Assembly (NCBI RefSeq): GCF_000321225.1
Contig: NW_004450267.1
Coordinates: forward strand, 2,611,191-2,675,190
From: Odobenus rosmarus divergens
Lineage: Eukaryota; Chordata; Mammalia; Carnivora; Odobenidae
DNA length: 64,000 bases
Direction of reading: 5' to 3'
Of this stretch, positions 10,065 through 21,120 are shown in pieces. A program made the translations under genes and the position numbers. The notes below the pieces were generated by a model, which searched no databases, had not been told where the DNA came from, and was given only the letters and a program-made list of their open reading frames with translations. Every line of letters starts with the position of its first letter. Position 1 is the first letter of the stretch.

Positions 10065-12120
10065 TTTATTTTCTAGAGCAGTTTGAAGGTAACAGAGCAA
10101 TTAGGCAGAATGTACAGAGTCCCCATATACCCTCTTGTTAACTGCCCCACCCTGCACACGGCCTCCCGTACATTAGGGTGGTGCGTTGGTTACAATTGTG
10201 AACCAGTACTGATTTCATTATTATTAACTGAAGTCCTTAGCTTAGTGTTCACGCCTTGTGTTGTCAGTACTATGGAGGTTGAAACATGCATAGTGTCATG
10301 GATCCATCCTTACGGTATCTTAACGGACAGTTCCGCTGCCCTAATAATCCCCTGGGCTCCACCTGTGCATCCCTCCCTTCCTCCCCCGAAGCCCTGGCAA
10401 CCACTTGTCTTTTTACTGTCTTCACAGTTTTGCCTTTCCCAGAATGTCTCATGGTTGGAATCATACAATATATATAGCCTTTTCAGACTGGTTTCCTTCA
10501 CTTAGCAATCTGCGTCGAAGTTTCCATCATGTCTTCTTATAACTTGAGAGTTCACTTCTTCTCAGTGAATAACAATTGTATACAACAAATTGGGTATATG
10601 ACAGTTTATCTATTCACCTACTGAAAGACATCTTTGTTGCTTCCAAGTTTGGGCAAGGATGAAAAGGGCTGCTATAAATATTAGTGTGCAGGTATTTGTG
10701 TGAACATCAATTTTTAACTTATTTGGCTGAATATCCAGGAGTGTGATTGCTGGATTGTAAGGTAATATTTCATTCAGTTTTATAAGAAACTACCAAACTG
10801 TTTCCCAAAGTGGCTGTGCCACTTTGCATTCCCACCAGCAATGAATGAGAGTTCCTGTTGCACCACATCCTCGCCAGCATTTGGTGTTGTTAGTATTTTT
10901 TTGATTTTCACCATTCTAATAGATGTGATGTGGTATCTCAGTGCTGTTTTAATTCGCAATTCCCTGATGACTTGCAGTGTTGAATATATTTTCATTTGCT
11001 TATTTGCCATCTGTATTTTTTCTTCGGTGAGATATCTGCTCAGATCTTTTGCCCATTTTTTAATCGAGGTGTTCATTTTCTTATTGTTGAGTTTTCAGAA
11101 TTCTTCGTCTATTTTGGATAACAGCCCTTTATCAGATGTGTCTTTTGCAACTATTTTCTGCGAGTCTGTGGCTTTTATTCTGTCTTTCACAGAGCAGAAG
11201 CTTTTAATCTTAATGAGGTCTAACTCCTCAATTATTTGCTTCATGGATCACACCTTTGTTGTTGCATCTAGGAAGTTATCACCAAACCCAAGTTCATTTA
11301 GATTTTCTCTGTTATCTTCTAGGAGTTTCACCTTTTACATTTAGATCTGTGATCCACTTTTAGTTAATTTTTGTGAACGATGTAAAGTCTGGGTCTAGGT
11401 TCATGTTTGTGCATGTGGATGTCCAGTGGCTCCAGCACCATTTGTTGAAAAGATGATCTTTTCTTCATTGTGTTGTCTTTGCTCCTTTGTCAACGATCAC
11501 TTGACTATAATTATGGGGGTCTATTTCTGGGCTGTTTGTTCCATTGATCTATTTGTCTATTTTTTCATCAATACCACTCTATCTTGATTACTGTAGCTTT
11601 ATAGTAAGTCATGAAGTCAGGCAATATCAATTCAATACTGTGCAGCTATAATTTTTCCTCTTCATGTAAGCTTTAGAAATCAATTCGTTGGTAGCCATAA
11701 AATAATTTTCTGGGACTTCAATTGAGATTGCATTGAATCAAATTGGGAAGAAACTGACATATTGACAATCCCAAGTCTTCTTTTCCACAAACATGAAATA
11801 CCTCTCCATTTATTTAGTTTTTCTTTGATTTCTTTTGCCAGGGTTTTGTACTTTTCTTCATTTATATCTTGTACATTTTGTGTTAGATTCATACTTAAGT
11901 ATTTCATTTTTATGGTATATAGAAAAGCTATTGACTGTGTATCACCCTTGTTTCCTATAATTGCTATAATGACTTATTAGTTTTGGGGGTTTGTTTTAGT
12001 TTGTTTTTGTCAATTTTTTTGGATTTTCTACGTAGATAATCATATCATTTGGAAACAAAGACAGTTTTAGTTCTTCCTTCCCAATCTGTGTGTTTGTACT
12101 TTCAAACAAACATTTGTTTT
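10065..12120 (-). mobile_element. L1 LINE, 3' UTR to ORF2 C-terminal region (antisense)
   Basis: About 2 kb of antisense L1 in consensus order: TTGAAGGTAACAGAGCAATT, AGAATGTCTCATGGTTGGAA, CATTCCCACCAGCAATGAAT, CAGCACCATTTGTTGAAAAG, CAGGGTTTTGTACTTTTC. On the minus strand 11680-11907 translates into an L1 ORF2-like stretch (MKYLSMNLTQ..., then LNKWRGISCLWKRRLGIVNM). Stops and frameshifts mean the element is dead. Confidence 0.85.
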
Positions 12121-12245
12121 TAAATGACATCCATGTGCTATTTTTTCGTTTTTTCTCCTTTTTTTAAAAGGTCTAAAATATAAAAAAATAAAAGGTCTAA
12201 AATTTTAATGTGGATAAATGGTAAAAAAAAAAGTCTTTAACTTCT

Positions 12246-12440
12246 TTTTTTTTAAGGTTTTATTTATTTATTTGTCAGAGAGAGACAGAGAGTAAGCACA
12301 AGCAGGGGGAGTGGCAGGCAGAGGAAGAAGCAGGTTCCCCGTGGGGCAAGGAGCTCGATGTGGGATTCGATCCCAGGACCCTGGGATCATGACCTGAGCC
12401 GAAGGCAGCCGCTTAAACGGCTGAGCCACCCAGGCTTCCC
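12246..12440 (-). mobile_element. CAN-SINE, full length, with perfect TSD
   Basis: Minus-strand CAN-SINE with GGACCCTGGGATCATGACCT, a GCTGAGCCACCCAGG head complement and a TTTATTTATTTA A-tail complement. The duplication AAAAGTCTTTAACTTCT occurs at 12229-12245 and 12441-12457, 17 of 17. It landed in AT-rich, L1-derived DNA. Confidence 0.95.
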
Positions 12441-12599
12441 AAAAGTCTTTAACTTCTAATATTGATTTTTCAAATCTTAGCACTGCATTTAAATTACAAA
12501 GTAACATAAATTTGTATGTAAATTGTTAATAATTAGGAACTATTAAAGGGATCTTTGTTCTACATGGGAAATCATTCCTTCTTGAAGCTCAGAAACTTC

Positions 12600-13650
12600 C
12601 TAGCAGAAATGTTTTCTTCCTTTGAAATAGTTCTTTTTTAGAAAATCCTTTAGTAACTATTCTGTGTATGGCAAAATTTTTCAAGTTTTATTTATCTGAA
12701 AATGTATTTTGTCCTTTTTCTTGAATGATATTTTAGTTGAGTTTACAATCCTGGGTTGACAATTGTTTTCTTTAAGCACTTGGTCTTTCAGTTGACTCCA
12801 AAAATACGTATTCTGCATATTTCTTTTGATCAGCTTCCCAGTTGACAGATTTTTTCTTTGGCTGTGCCTAATTTAATGCTTAATGTCCATCTAGGTTTTT
12901 TTTTTTCTCATCCACTTAATTTTTAACTACAATAATTCTATTTTCTCATGTTTAGAATTCTATTGAGTTTGCCACAAATGCCTGGGCCTTCTTGAGAGTA
13001 TTTTGTTCTTTGCTCATGGTTTTTGATCCCCTCATTTATTCCCTAAAGCATTTCCTTAAAACATGCCAATTTTTTATTCTGTGCACGTAATTCATATATA
13101 TGAAGTCCTTGGGAGTTCCTGAGGCTGTTTGTTGTTTCTTCTGGTTTTTGTTTATAGTGGCTGTTTTTTTTTAAGATTTGGGATTGTGAGCTCCCACAAT
13201 CCCATGTTCAGCTGGGTTTTTCCGTGGGAATGCATGAGGTCTGGCTTCTAAGTGCATCCTTACAGAAGGATATGCCTTGGCTTCTGCCAGGTGACCCTGT
13301 GATGCCGTAGCCCCAGACCACTTTAAAGTAAATTCTTCTGCTTGGGGCATCCAGTCAACAGAGAGAGTGTGAATTTAACCCCTCATGCAGGTAAGTTTCA
13401 TTTTCATCTTTTTTGACCAATGGGATGATTATTTCCAGTCCGGCTTTCTACGAGACTATACCCTTAAGGCTTCCCACTTTACGTGGGGGCCCGGTTCCAG
13501 TTCCCCAGCGCTCTGGGGCTGAGTGTCTGGTCTCCTCCAGGGCAAGACCAGCAGAATCAGATTCGTTTCACACACTGAGGACCACTCTCAAGGAGAGCTG
13601 CCGCGTCAGCACAGACTCCCTCTTCTGTTTTGGCTCCTGGTGATTTTCCT
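12600..13650 (-). mobile_element. HAL1/L1-like LINE (antisense), degraded
   Basis: ATATTTTAGTTGAGTTTACA, CCTGGGTTGACAATTGTTTT and CTTTAAGCACTTGG resemble the antisense block of old L1/HAL1 elements, followed by TTTAGAATTCTATTGAG (family: CAGAATTTCTATTTGG). T-rich throughout. The right part from 13150 is less certain. Confidence 0.5.
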
Positions 13651-13804
13651 TATTTGAGGGCGGCTCATTTCTGAATCTAAAAGTGTGCATGGTGTATTTT
13701 ACCCAGAATATCTAGATGCTTTTTTGCAGGAGGAATTTTCAAGTTTTCTAGCTATTTGCCAGAAATGCCACAGCATGAATTTCTTTCTAAGAGTAGCCCT
13801 GTTT

Positions 13805-13983
13805 GGGAGCGCCTGGGTGGCTCATTTGGTTAAACATCTGCCTTGGGCTCAGGTCATGATCCCAGGGTCCTGGGATGGAGCCCCGCAGGGAGCCTGCTTC
13901 TCCCTCTCCCTCTGCCTGCTCCTCCCTCTGCTTGTGAGCTCTCTCTCTCTGTCAAATAAATAAATATTTAAAAAATAAATAAA
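13805..13983 (+). mobile_element. CAN-SINE
   Basis: GGGAGCGCCTGGGTGGCTCA, GGTCATGATCCCAGGGTCCT, the CT-rich region and a CAAATAAATAAATA tail. An imperfect duplication flanks it: AGTAGCCCTGTT at 13792-13803 and AGTAGTCATGTT at 13984-13995. A short internal segment between ATGGAGCCCCG and CAGGGAGCC is missing compared with other copies. Confidence 0.9.
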
Positions 13984-14489
13984 AGTAGTCATGTTCTCAC
14001 TTCATTGTTAAATACCACCTTTTTTTTTTTTGAAGGGATGGGTTGCGTGTATATTGAAAATATCTAGTGGGGAGGTATATTGTTGCCATTCTACCTACCA
14101 CAAAAAAGGGAAAGTTTAGAATAATTTATCTTTTTGTAAGAGAAAAAAATGGGTGCCTCATTTTTAAGTCCCTTACCTTGAGAAAACCAGTGGGGTCTTT
14201 ATGGGTACTTACCATCTGCAATTTAAAATCATTACTAAACCTACCTAACTCGACACATAGGAACTGCAACACCTCTAAGCTGAGAGAGAGAGAACAAATG
14301 AGTTTTCTGTCTACCTGCCAAGTTATGGATATCTCACTGATAGATCTTGGATGATGGCATCATTAATGTTAATCAAATTTAAGTTCTATGTTTTATCATC
14401 AAGTAAAGATATGTAGAAGTTCTAATATTTTCTTTCTCTCTTTCCAGCAAATCTCACCTGCTCTCGGGGCTACAGGTACCAGTCCCTAC

Positions 14490-14656
14490 ACTGCAAACAT
14501 TTTTGGTTGTTCCATAGTTGGAAGAAGGTACTTCGGGCATCCAGTGGGTGGAGGCCAGGGATTCTGCTAAACATCCTACAGTGCACGGGATAGCCCCCCA
14601 CAACAGAGAATTATTTGTCAAAAATGTTAAAAGCGCTCAGGTTGAGAAGCTCTGAG
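14490..14656. mobile_element. hAT-Charlie non-autonomous element (MER3/MER58-like)
   Basis: ACATTTTTGGTTGTTCCATA, GCATCCAGTGGGTGGAGGCC, AGGGATTCTGCTAAACATCC and CAGTGCACGGGATAGCCCCC, with GTTGAGAAGCTCTG at the right edge, match a mammalian hAT MITE. The MER3 versus MER58 assignment is not certain. It is old and cannot move by itself. Confidence 0.75.
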
Positions 14657-14659
14657 TTA

Positions 14660-16374
14660 CAGACAAATTCCTCAGAGCGACAGTGGCCAGTGTTTCAGTC
14701 CTACTCCACACCTGCCCCTTCCCAGTCCTCCCGATTGGGGTCCAGTAGGCTGAGCAGGTTTTACTCCCCCAGTCGTCTATATCCTGTTCATTTCTCCCCT
14801 TCCAGTGCTTAGCACACTTCACAGGTGTGGGCTGTGAGCCGTTCTCCAGCGGTAGTATATTCTGATTTAATCTCTCTGCTTCAGAATTAGATGGTTTACC
14901 AGGTTCAAGAGAAAAACAGTTTTCCTAATCTTTTGCTTCAGGTGATTATTCCGGTAATGTCATTATTCTACATCAAAGGGACTGTAGGCATTTACTTTTC
15001 CTGTGAAAGCAAACTTGGGGTGACTGCAATGCCGTCTCCTATCATCTGCTGGGTTCTGGTTCTAAGAGTGAAGATGAGGGGATGGAGGGAGATGGGGTGG
15101 CAAGTTCAAGAATGCAGTAAGCACAGTGTGGGGAGGGGGGAGGGGACAGGGACCCAACTGACGCACCTGAAGCTTGGGTTACTTGAATGCACTGCTAAGC
15201 AAGGTCCAGGGCAGACAGGCAAAGCAAGAGGCCAGAGATGGCAAGAGGTGGAATACAGCCTCCAAACCACTCATTAAAGGTTTTGAGAAATGTTTGCTAG
15301 AAATTAGCCGCGAGCTTTTCACCTATTTCTCTTCAATCGTGATGCCAGCCCGGCTCTGTCAAAGAGTGAGAGGGAGGCCTGTTGCTGGAGACATGCCTGG
15401 ACTCTGCTGGCCTGGGGGTCAAGCAGTGCATCCCTCCCCACTTCTCCCCTGCTGACCTCCCCCTGGCCTGAGCCCACCCGGCATCAGGATGCTGCCTGGA
15501 TCCTCAGTGGCTTTCCACCCCACACAATGCCTGGATTGGAAGGTCCTGAGACCTCATTCATTTCAAATTTGCCCTGTGCTTTCAGGATGAAGAAACGAAC
15601 GGAGCAGAAGCCCCTGGCTCCCATTTGGAAGTAACCCCTTGTTTGTGAGGGCGGTCCTCTGTGGACGGGGGGGCGGACCTGGGAGCACGCACTGTCCTTG
15701 ACCTCACAGGCCCAGAAAGGGAAGTGAGGCAAGTCAGGATGTGCCCGGGGCTCGCCTTGGCATGGGGAGCAGGCCAGCTGGGCCTGGCGGAAGCGTCCTC
15801 CCAAAGTGGGACCCCACTCTCAGCCTCGAGGAACACAGGCAGAGAGGCTTTTGAAGCCAGGATCAATGTCTTTTCCCACAAGGAGGGAGAAAATAAGATC
15901 CATGTTGAGCCCTCTCACGCAGCTAATGAAAAGGAGCCAGGGCTGCAGGGTGGGAGCCGCCAGGGAGCACAGGGGGAGGCATTTAACCATTGAGTGTTTT
16001 CTGCTTATGCAATAGATCTTCATTATCTATGCTGTCCTGTGGTTCTCCAGTTCCCCAGGGAGATGCTTAAGGACATAAACTGCTTACTAAATGGTGCCTG
16101 TGTCCTCCAAGAGCTGATGGAAGAGGGACGCAGCACCTTCTTTCTCACAGCTGATCGTGGAGCGACTGGCCGGAGTTGGAGAGCAAGGGCCTTGGGCTCC
16201 CCACACGGGCCTCCAGGTTCGCTCTGAGGGAAGCTGACTCCGGGGCTTCCCTCCTTTGCCAGTCTCCTTCCCTGGCAAAGGGAACCAGAGCCTCCATTTT
16301 GTGTGCTCTTCAGCATGGATTTCCCACCTGGGCACTGGGCACTGCTCAGGCGCCCCCCAGAAGCCACGTTTACT
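14660..16374. other. Single-copy DNA, nothing recognised
   Basis: About 1.7 kb without a recognised repeat or exon. Frames of 93-128 codons overlap on both strands. Part of the interval may be L2-derived but I cannot support that. Confidence 0.4.
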
Positions 16375-16555
16375 TACGTAGTGCACACTCTGTGCCAGGT
16401 GATATTCCAGGCACTTGACCAACATTAACCCACTTCATCTACAAACGAGTATTACAGAGTCCGGTGCTGTTTCTAGGCTCTTTCTAAAGAAGAGGAAATG
16501 GAAGCCCACAGAAGTCAAGTTGGCCAGCCATAGGAACATGGCCGCTTCTACGTAC
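16375..16555 (-). mobile_element. MIR/L2-type fragment (antisense)
   Basis: GTGCACACTCTGTGCCAGGT and GATATTCCAGGCACTTGACC followed by AAGAAGAGGAAATGGAAGCC are the antisense 3' end and core order of MIR. The 3' end is shared with L2. Confidence 0.55.
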
Positions 16556-16834
16556 TTCTAATCTCTGTTCTGCGTGCAGGCATGGCTTCATTGTTCTTCT
16601 GCCCACCGTTCGGACACAGTCCTGCCTGTGCTCCTCTTTCCCCCCGGGGCCCTCCCAGGCGTGTCCCCCCTTGCCGCTCTGCCCTCCCGGCCTCTCTCGG
16701 TCCCATGGGGGACAGCCACCTGTGCCTCTCACGCACACTCTCATTTATACATCTTCTGCTATCTCATGGGCCAAAAATTTCCTCAAACATAAAAAAACAA
16801 GAGGAGGCGTTTCTCGCCTAAGGAAAGCACCTGA

Positions 16835-16984
16835 TAAAACATCAAGGATTTATGCACAGAGTCATCATCCCAGTGTTGTTTGTAAGACTGACAAATTGGG
16901 AACAATCTTAGTGTTCGAGGATGGGGGATTAGTTAACAAAATTTGAAGGAGTATCATGCAAGCATTAAAAATTCCTATTTCAGG
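16835..16984 (+). mobile_element. Old L1M 3' UTR, left half (interrupted)
   Basis: CCCAGTGTTGTTTGTAAGAC, TGACAAATTGGGAACAATCT and GATTAGTTAACAAAATTTG follow sense-strand L1M 3' UTR order (GTTTATAATAGC, then AAATTGGAAACAACC). It ends at the duplication created by the nested younger L1. Confidence 0.65.
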
Positions 16985-17140
16985 TCCAGCATAGGGAAGA
17001 GAGTCCATGGCACTGTGACAGCATCGTAGGGTGACAGAGGCTCCCCTTGTGGTGAGCACAGCATAATGTATAGAGAAGTGGAATCACTATGTTACACCTG
17101 CAACTGTAATGTAACATCGTGTGTCAACTATACTCAAATA
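16985..17140 (+). mobile_element. Young carnivore L1 3' end, 5' truncated, nested
   Basis: AATGTATAGAGAAGTGGAAT, CACTATGTTACACCTGCAAC and GTGTCAACTATACTCAAATA are the 3' tail of the carnivore L1 lineage, ending in AATAAAAAA. A near-match duplication, AAAAATTCCTATTTCAGG at 16967-16984 and AAAAAGTTCCTACTCCAGG at 17141-17159, marks insertion into the older L1. Only the last 156 bases were copied. Confidence 0.75.
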
Positions 17141-17159
17141 AAAAAGTTCCTACTCCAGG

Positions 17160-17400
17160 AAGCTTTTAATGAGGAAATACGTTTATGGTTAATGTTAAAA
17201 GGAAACATGGGATCCAAATTATATATATAGCACAAGGGCTTAACTCTTGTCATCAATGGTAAGTGGGCAGGGGTAAGAATATTTGGGGAAGTAAGCAATA
17301 TTTATATTGCTGATATTGTTTAGAATTGCAGTCACATAATATAAAGCAGGCAGCTTTTAGTCAATTTCATTATTTTTTTTATCCAGTCTGACAAACTGCC
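17160..17400 (+). mobile_element. Old L1M 3' UTR, right half
   Basis: GGATCCAAATTATATATATA and the following AT-rich sequence fit the downstream part of an L1M 3' UTR after the nested insertion. The right edge is uncertain. Confidence 0.4.
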
Positions 17401-17449
17401 TTTTGATTGGTTTGTTTAAGCATTCTCTTTTTTTTTACATTTTCAAAAC

Positions 17450-17562
17450 AGATTTTAGTTATTTATTTGCGAGACAGAGAGAGAGCAGAAGCGGGGGAAG
17501 GGGGGCAGAGGGAGAGGGAGAAGCAAGTTGCCCATGAGCAGGGAGCCTGACGTGGGGCTCTC
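17450..17562 (-). mobile_element. CAN-SINE fragment, 5' head missing
   Basis: GATTTTAGTTATTTATTTGC, GAGACAGAGAGAGAGCAGAA and GAGCAGGGAGCCTGACGTGG are the antisense tail and middle of a CAN-SINE. The last 80 or so bases (the tRNA head) are absent and L1 sequence begins directly, so a deletion or recombination removed the head. Confidence 0.75.
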
Positions 17563-17715
17563 ACCACGGCTGTTTCTGTGTCTTGGTTATTGTAAGTAAC
17601 ATTGCAAGGAACATGGGTGTGCGGATACGTTTTCAGGTTAGTAGTAGTAGTAGAAGTGGAATTGCTGGATCATAGCATAGGTTAGTTCTATTTTTGATTT
17701 TCCGAGGAACCTTCG
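17563..17715 (-). mobile_element. L1 3' fragment (antisense)
   Basis: TCTTGGTTATTGTAAGTAAC, ATTGCAAGGAACATGGGTGT and GTGGAATTGCTGGATCATAG match the antisense L1 3' region in order. It includes a small TAG/GTA trinucleotide run near 17640. Confidence 0.75.
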
Positions 17716-17774
17716 GTCAGGCAATGAGCTAGGGCAGTTACAGGCTCACCTCATTTGTTTTCATCCCCACAGGG

Positions 17775-18004
17775 ATCACTGTCCTTCACTGCCTGATGTC
17801 CAGTTTCTTGAGAGCTTTTGTTTCCTGTACCTCATCTGGTTTTCTCCTTGTCGTTGGTCATTTTAGCTGTAAGAGTAAATCTGATCCTTGTTAATCATCC
17901 TGACCAGAAGGAATCCGAAGTCTCACAAATTTTGATATGATGTGTTTTTAATCATGACTTGGACCAAAATATTTTCTCATTTCTCTCCGTAGCTTCTTTA
18001 AATT
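17775..18004 (-). mobile_element. L1M-type fragment (antisense), left part
   Basis: GATGTCCAGTTTCTTGAGAG, CTTTTGTTTCCTGTACCTCA and AAGAGTAAATCTGATCCTTG resemble antisense L1M 3' UTR. It is interrupted at 18021 by a young SINE. Confidence 0.6.
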
Positions 18005-18020
18005 TAAAGTCTTGTCTGTT

Positions 18021-18216
18021 GGGGCGCCTGGGTGGCTCAGATGGTTAAGCATCTGCCTTCAGCTAAGGTCATGGTCCCAGGGTCCTGGGATTGAGCCCCA
18101 TATCGGGCTCCCTGCTTGGCGGGGAGCCTGCTTCTCCCTCTCCCTCTACTGTTCCCCCTGCTTGTGCTCTCTTGCTCTCTCTGTCAAATAAACAAATAAA
18201 ATCTTAAAAAAAAAAA
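18021..18216 (+). mobile_element. CAN-SINE, full length, with perfect TSD
   Basis: GGGGCGCCTGGGTGGCTCAG head, GGTCCTGGGATTGAGCCCC, CT-rich block and AAATAAACAAATAAAATC tail with poly(A). The duplication TAAAGTCTTGTCTGTT is exact at 18005-18020 and 18217-18232. Inserted into L1M. Confidence 0.95.
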
Positions 18217-18232
18217 TAAAGTCTTGTCTGTT

Positions 18233-19100
18233 AATTCTAACATCTCTTTCACCTTAGGGTGCAGTTCTATAAGTTGATTCTTTTCTCTTGATTTTGCTGG
18301 GTCACCCTTTTCTACTTCATATGTTTGGTAATTTTTAATTGCATGCTCCTCAATACGAATAACAGGATGTAAGGAGTCCAGACTATGACATCTTCCTTTG
18401 AAGGGCACTGGATTTTGTTCTTGAAGGCAGTTAAATGATTGAAAGATCTTTTGGGTCCTGTCAGGCTTGTTTCTTTTTCTTTGCGAGAGTGAGTCTGTTT
18501 TTGTTTTGAGCTGAGTTTTAGATTTGGCCCTAATCCTAGGTCATGGTACTTACTCTTAAGGAATAGCTTTCCTGGGATCGCAGATGAATCCTCAGAATGT
18601 TTGCACTCAGCCCTGCAGGACTCATGGCCTCTCTGTAGATTCCCTGCCCAGCAGCACGCGACGTTTTCGAGGCCCCATGGATTCTTGGCTTCTGTCTGTG
18701 CAGCCCACTTCTCAGCTACAGACCCTCCGTCAGTCCCTGTGCAGATGCCAGGGGCCTACCCTTCTGGGAAGCCCTTCCTCCTCTGATAGTCCACCCCACA
18801 AATTCCCGCCTTTTTTGTAGCCTGGCATTCCAGTCTCTGCTCATCGGCTCAGAGAGCACAGTTCAGCGTGGGATCAAAGTCAGCTGGAGGGGGGAAGTTC
18901 TCCTGGGCACAAAGCTGGGGTGACCATGGGTCTGTCCTCATAGAGTTCACTTCTCTCCAAACTCAGTCTCCTACTGCCTGTTGTTCAGTGTCTGAAGACG
19001 GTTCCTCAGATGTTTCGCCTCTGTTGGTGGTTGTTTAAAGTGGGAGGGCCAGTCACATACCAGTTACTCTGTGGTGGCCAGAAACCAAAATCCCCATGTG
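18233..19100 (-). mobile_element. L1M/HAL1-type block (antisense), right part
   Basis: TCTCTTGATTTTGCTGGGTC, GTTTGGTAATTTTTAATTGC, and near the right end ACTGCCTGTTGTTCAGTGTC with GTGGCCAGAAACC match segments of old antisense L1M 3' regions. The 18970-19090 segment repeats the type of sequence seen at 17787-17930, so two elements are probably joined here. Confidence 0.55.
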
Positions 19101-19690
19101 AGTTTAATTCTTCACAACATTAGTCTTCCCAACGTGGCAGGGTGGGAGGGTCTGATTTCTCTTAAACTATTGTAATATTCTTTAACGAGTTCCCCTTAGC
19201 TTAAAGCAAGAAGTCGTGTGTCATTCAAGCTTGGCTGGCTGAGTGACTTCACTGAGAAGGCTTATGGGGATTAACGACAAACTGGCCAAAATGTACTATG
19301 AAGAGAGGAATGGCTGCTTTATTGCTAAACAAAATCTTCTCTGACCACAAACTCCCAAAAAGGAAGGGGCTCAGCATCGGGCAGCCTTCTTATTCTGATT
19401 TTCTGTCCTCCATCTAGGAAATAAACGAGGTGTCAGAGCACAGGAAACCATCACCCTGTTACCCTCATCTCTTTTTGCCAGAGTCCCCTATTTCCAGGGT
19501 AACAGAAAATCACCATCTATCTGAAACTGCACGTCCTCACAAAACTCTGTCCGAGCATAAGCTGGCCCGTCCTCACTGGCCCGTCCTCACTGGCCCACCC
19601 ATTATTTCCGCTTTCCATCCCCTCCCCCTTGAACTGTAGTGCACCTAAAGCCATTTGGATTCACACAGACACCTGTGTTCTTTCCGTCCC
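19101..19690. other. Single-copy DNA with a small tandem repeat
   Basis: No exon is recognised. A 14-base unit CTGGCCCGTCCTCA occurs at 19562-19575 and 19576-19589, followed by a partial third copy. Confidence 0.45.
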
Positions 19691-19694
19691 CCAC

Positions 19695-19840
19695 CCCCCA
19701 CTCGTCGTCTGCTTGTCATAGACTGTAAGCTCCTTGAGGGCAGAAACCTTGCCTGTAGCTCCAGTATCTAGCAAAGTGCCTGGCATATAGGAGCCAAGAA
19801 TTATTCATTGAATGGTCACCGAATCGGTGAGTGAATCCAC
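19695..19840 (+). mobile_element. L2 LINE 3' end
   Basis: TAGACTGTAAGCTCCTTGAG, GGCAGAAACCTTGCCTG, CAAAGTGCCTGGCATATAGG and ATTCATTGAATGG follow the sense L2 3' end closely. Confidence 0.85.
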
Positions 19841-20785
19841 AAATGAACAGATTCCTCTGGAAATCAATCAAAAGGGATAAAAATAGAAGGGCTTAAAGGA
19901 TTGAAAGAGGAAGGATGATTCCTGAATACGTGCAGGTTTTAATCTACACGACACAAAGACCTCTTGGCCAGAGATGACTGTGAAGGGCTACTTTTTACTG
20001 GAAACAGAAGTTGTTCCTGGAGAATCAATCGAAGGATGTTGCTAATGGGAACTGGGTGTGCATGTGTCCAAGCTTTCTGTTGGGGCTTTTGCAACACATT
20101 GAATCTTGTCCCAAGGATGCAAGCCCATACTGGCCCTCCCTCACAGCAGCATGTACCAGGGAAAGGCTTCTTCTCCTCTATGGAGGGCTCGGCATGTGTG
20201 GGTTTTAATAATTCGCAGGCCACTGAGCATTCCACATGTGGCTTAGCGAACATCTTGCTTTCTCTTAGTTATGGTGGCAGAAGAAACCAAGAACAAAAGC
20301 AGGACGTTCTCTGATTGAAGGAGACCTAGACACAGAACACTAGTGACTACTTGTCATAACATCTCAACTTATGGGGGTGGGAGGAACTTGAGCTAGGGAC
20401 CGAGAGGGGACAGAATTAATCCAAGGGCACTGGTGAGTCAGGAGCATCACAGGGACTACTTTCCAGGACATCGACCTCTAGCTCAGGCTGTTTCTGTTTG
20501 TTTGTCCCCCTCCCCTCCACCTTCCCCACCTGCTCCTGCCAACATAGCAGGCTGTGTTTCAGCTTGAGTCATTTATCCTCCCAAATAAGGGCAGGAGACT
20601 TTCTAATCTCCTGTCATTGGAGAGGGTCAGAACAGAAGCCTTTTTTTTTTTTTTTTTTTTTGGCAACATACCCCTAGGAAAGTTTGAAATCTCCAGGGCA
20701 ACGAGACCTTGGTCAAAAGTCCAGTGACTGTTTAGAATCAGTAAAGGCTGCAGTGGGGATCAAGTAGGGTGGAGAGAGAACCAGC
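19841..20785. other. Single-copy DNA; ends with a T21 run
   Basis: No exon or repeat family recognised, apart from 21 consecutive T at 20641-20661. Frames of up to 116 codons are unsupported. Confidence 0.4.
20641..20661. repeat. Poly(T) run, 21 bases
   Basis: Twenty-one uninterrupted T. Read on the other strand it is a poly(A) tract, but no SINE or processed transcript is recognised beside it. Confidence 0.9.
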
Positions 20786-20905
20786 CCAGAAGCTGAAAGG
20801 TCTGAGCACATGCTGTCTCTGACCGGTTGTGTGAACTGAGGAAGCTTATTTTACCATCTGTAAATAAGGAGCTGGAATAGATCATCTTACTTGTATCTTA
20901 TTCTA
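20786..20905 (+). mobile_element. MIR SINE fragment
   Basis: GACCGGTTGTGTGAACTGAG, TTTTACCATCTGTAAATAAG and GAGCTGGAATAGATCATCTT follow the MIR core and CATCTGTAAAATG block. Confidence 0.6.
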
Positions 20906-20939
20906 AACCAGCAGCACATTTAGAAAATGTATGCAACAT

Positions 20940-21049
20940 GGGGCGCCTGGCTGGCTCAGTCGGTAGAGCATGCGACTCCTGATCTCGGGGTTGTAGGTTT
21001 GAGCCCCATGTAGGGCATAGGGATTACTTAAAAAAATAAAGTCTTTTAA
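20940..21049 (+). mobile_element. Short-type carnivore tRNA SINE
   Basis: GGGGCGCCTGGCTGGCTCAG head, GTAGAGCATGCGACTCCTGA, GTTTGAGCCCCATGTAGGGC and a direct switch to ACTTAAAAAAATAAAG. It lacks the long CT-rich block of the other CAN-SINEs. Duplication AAAATGTATGCAACAT at 20924-20939, with an imperfect copy at 21050-21066. Confidence 0.9.
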
Positions 21050-21120
21050 AAAATGTATACTACCATGTATAGATTTATAGAATTTCTGTTTCTCTGTATG
21101 CTTTCAGAAGCAGAACAGAT

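Noticed and set aside
11680..11907. 75-codon minus-strand frame as a host gene
   Set aside because: It is a decayed L1 ORF2 segment inside a 2 kb antisense L1.
18021..18100. tRNA gene signal in SINE heads (here and at the other CAN-SINE copies)
   Set aside because: The heads are tRNA-derived but carry the CAN-SINE body and lack an intact cloverleaf.
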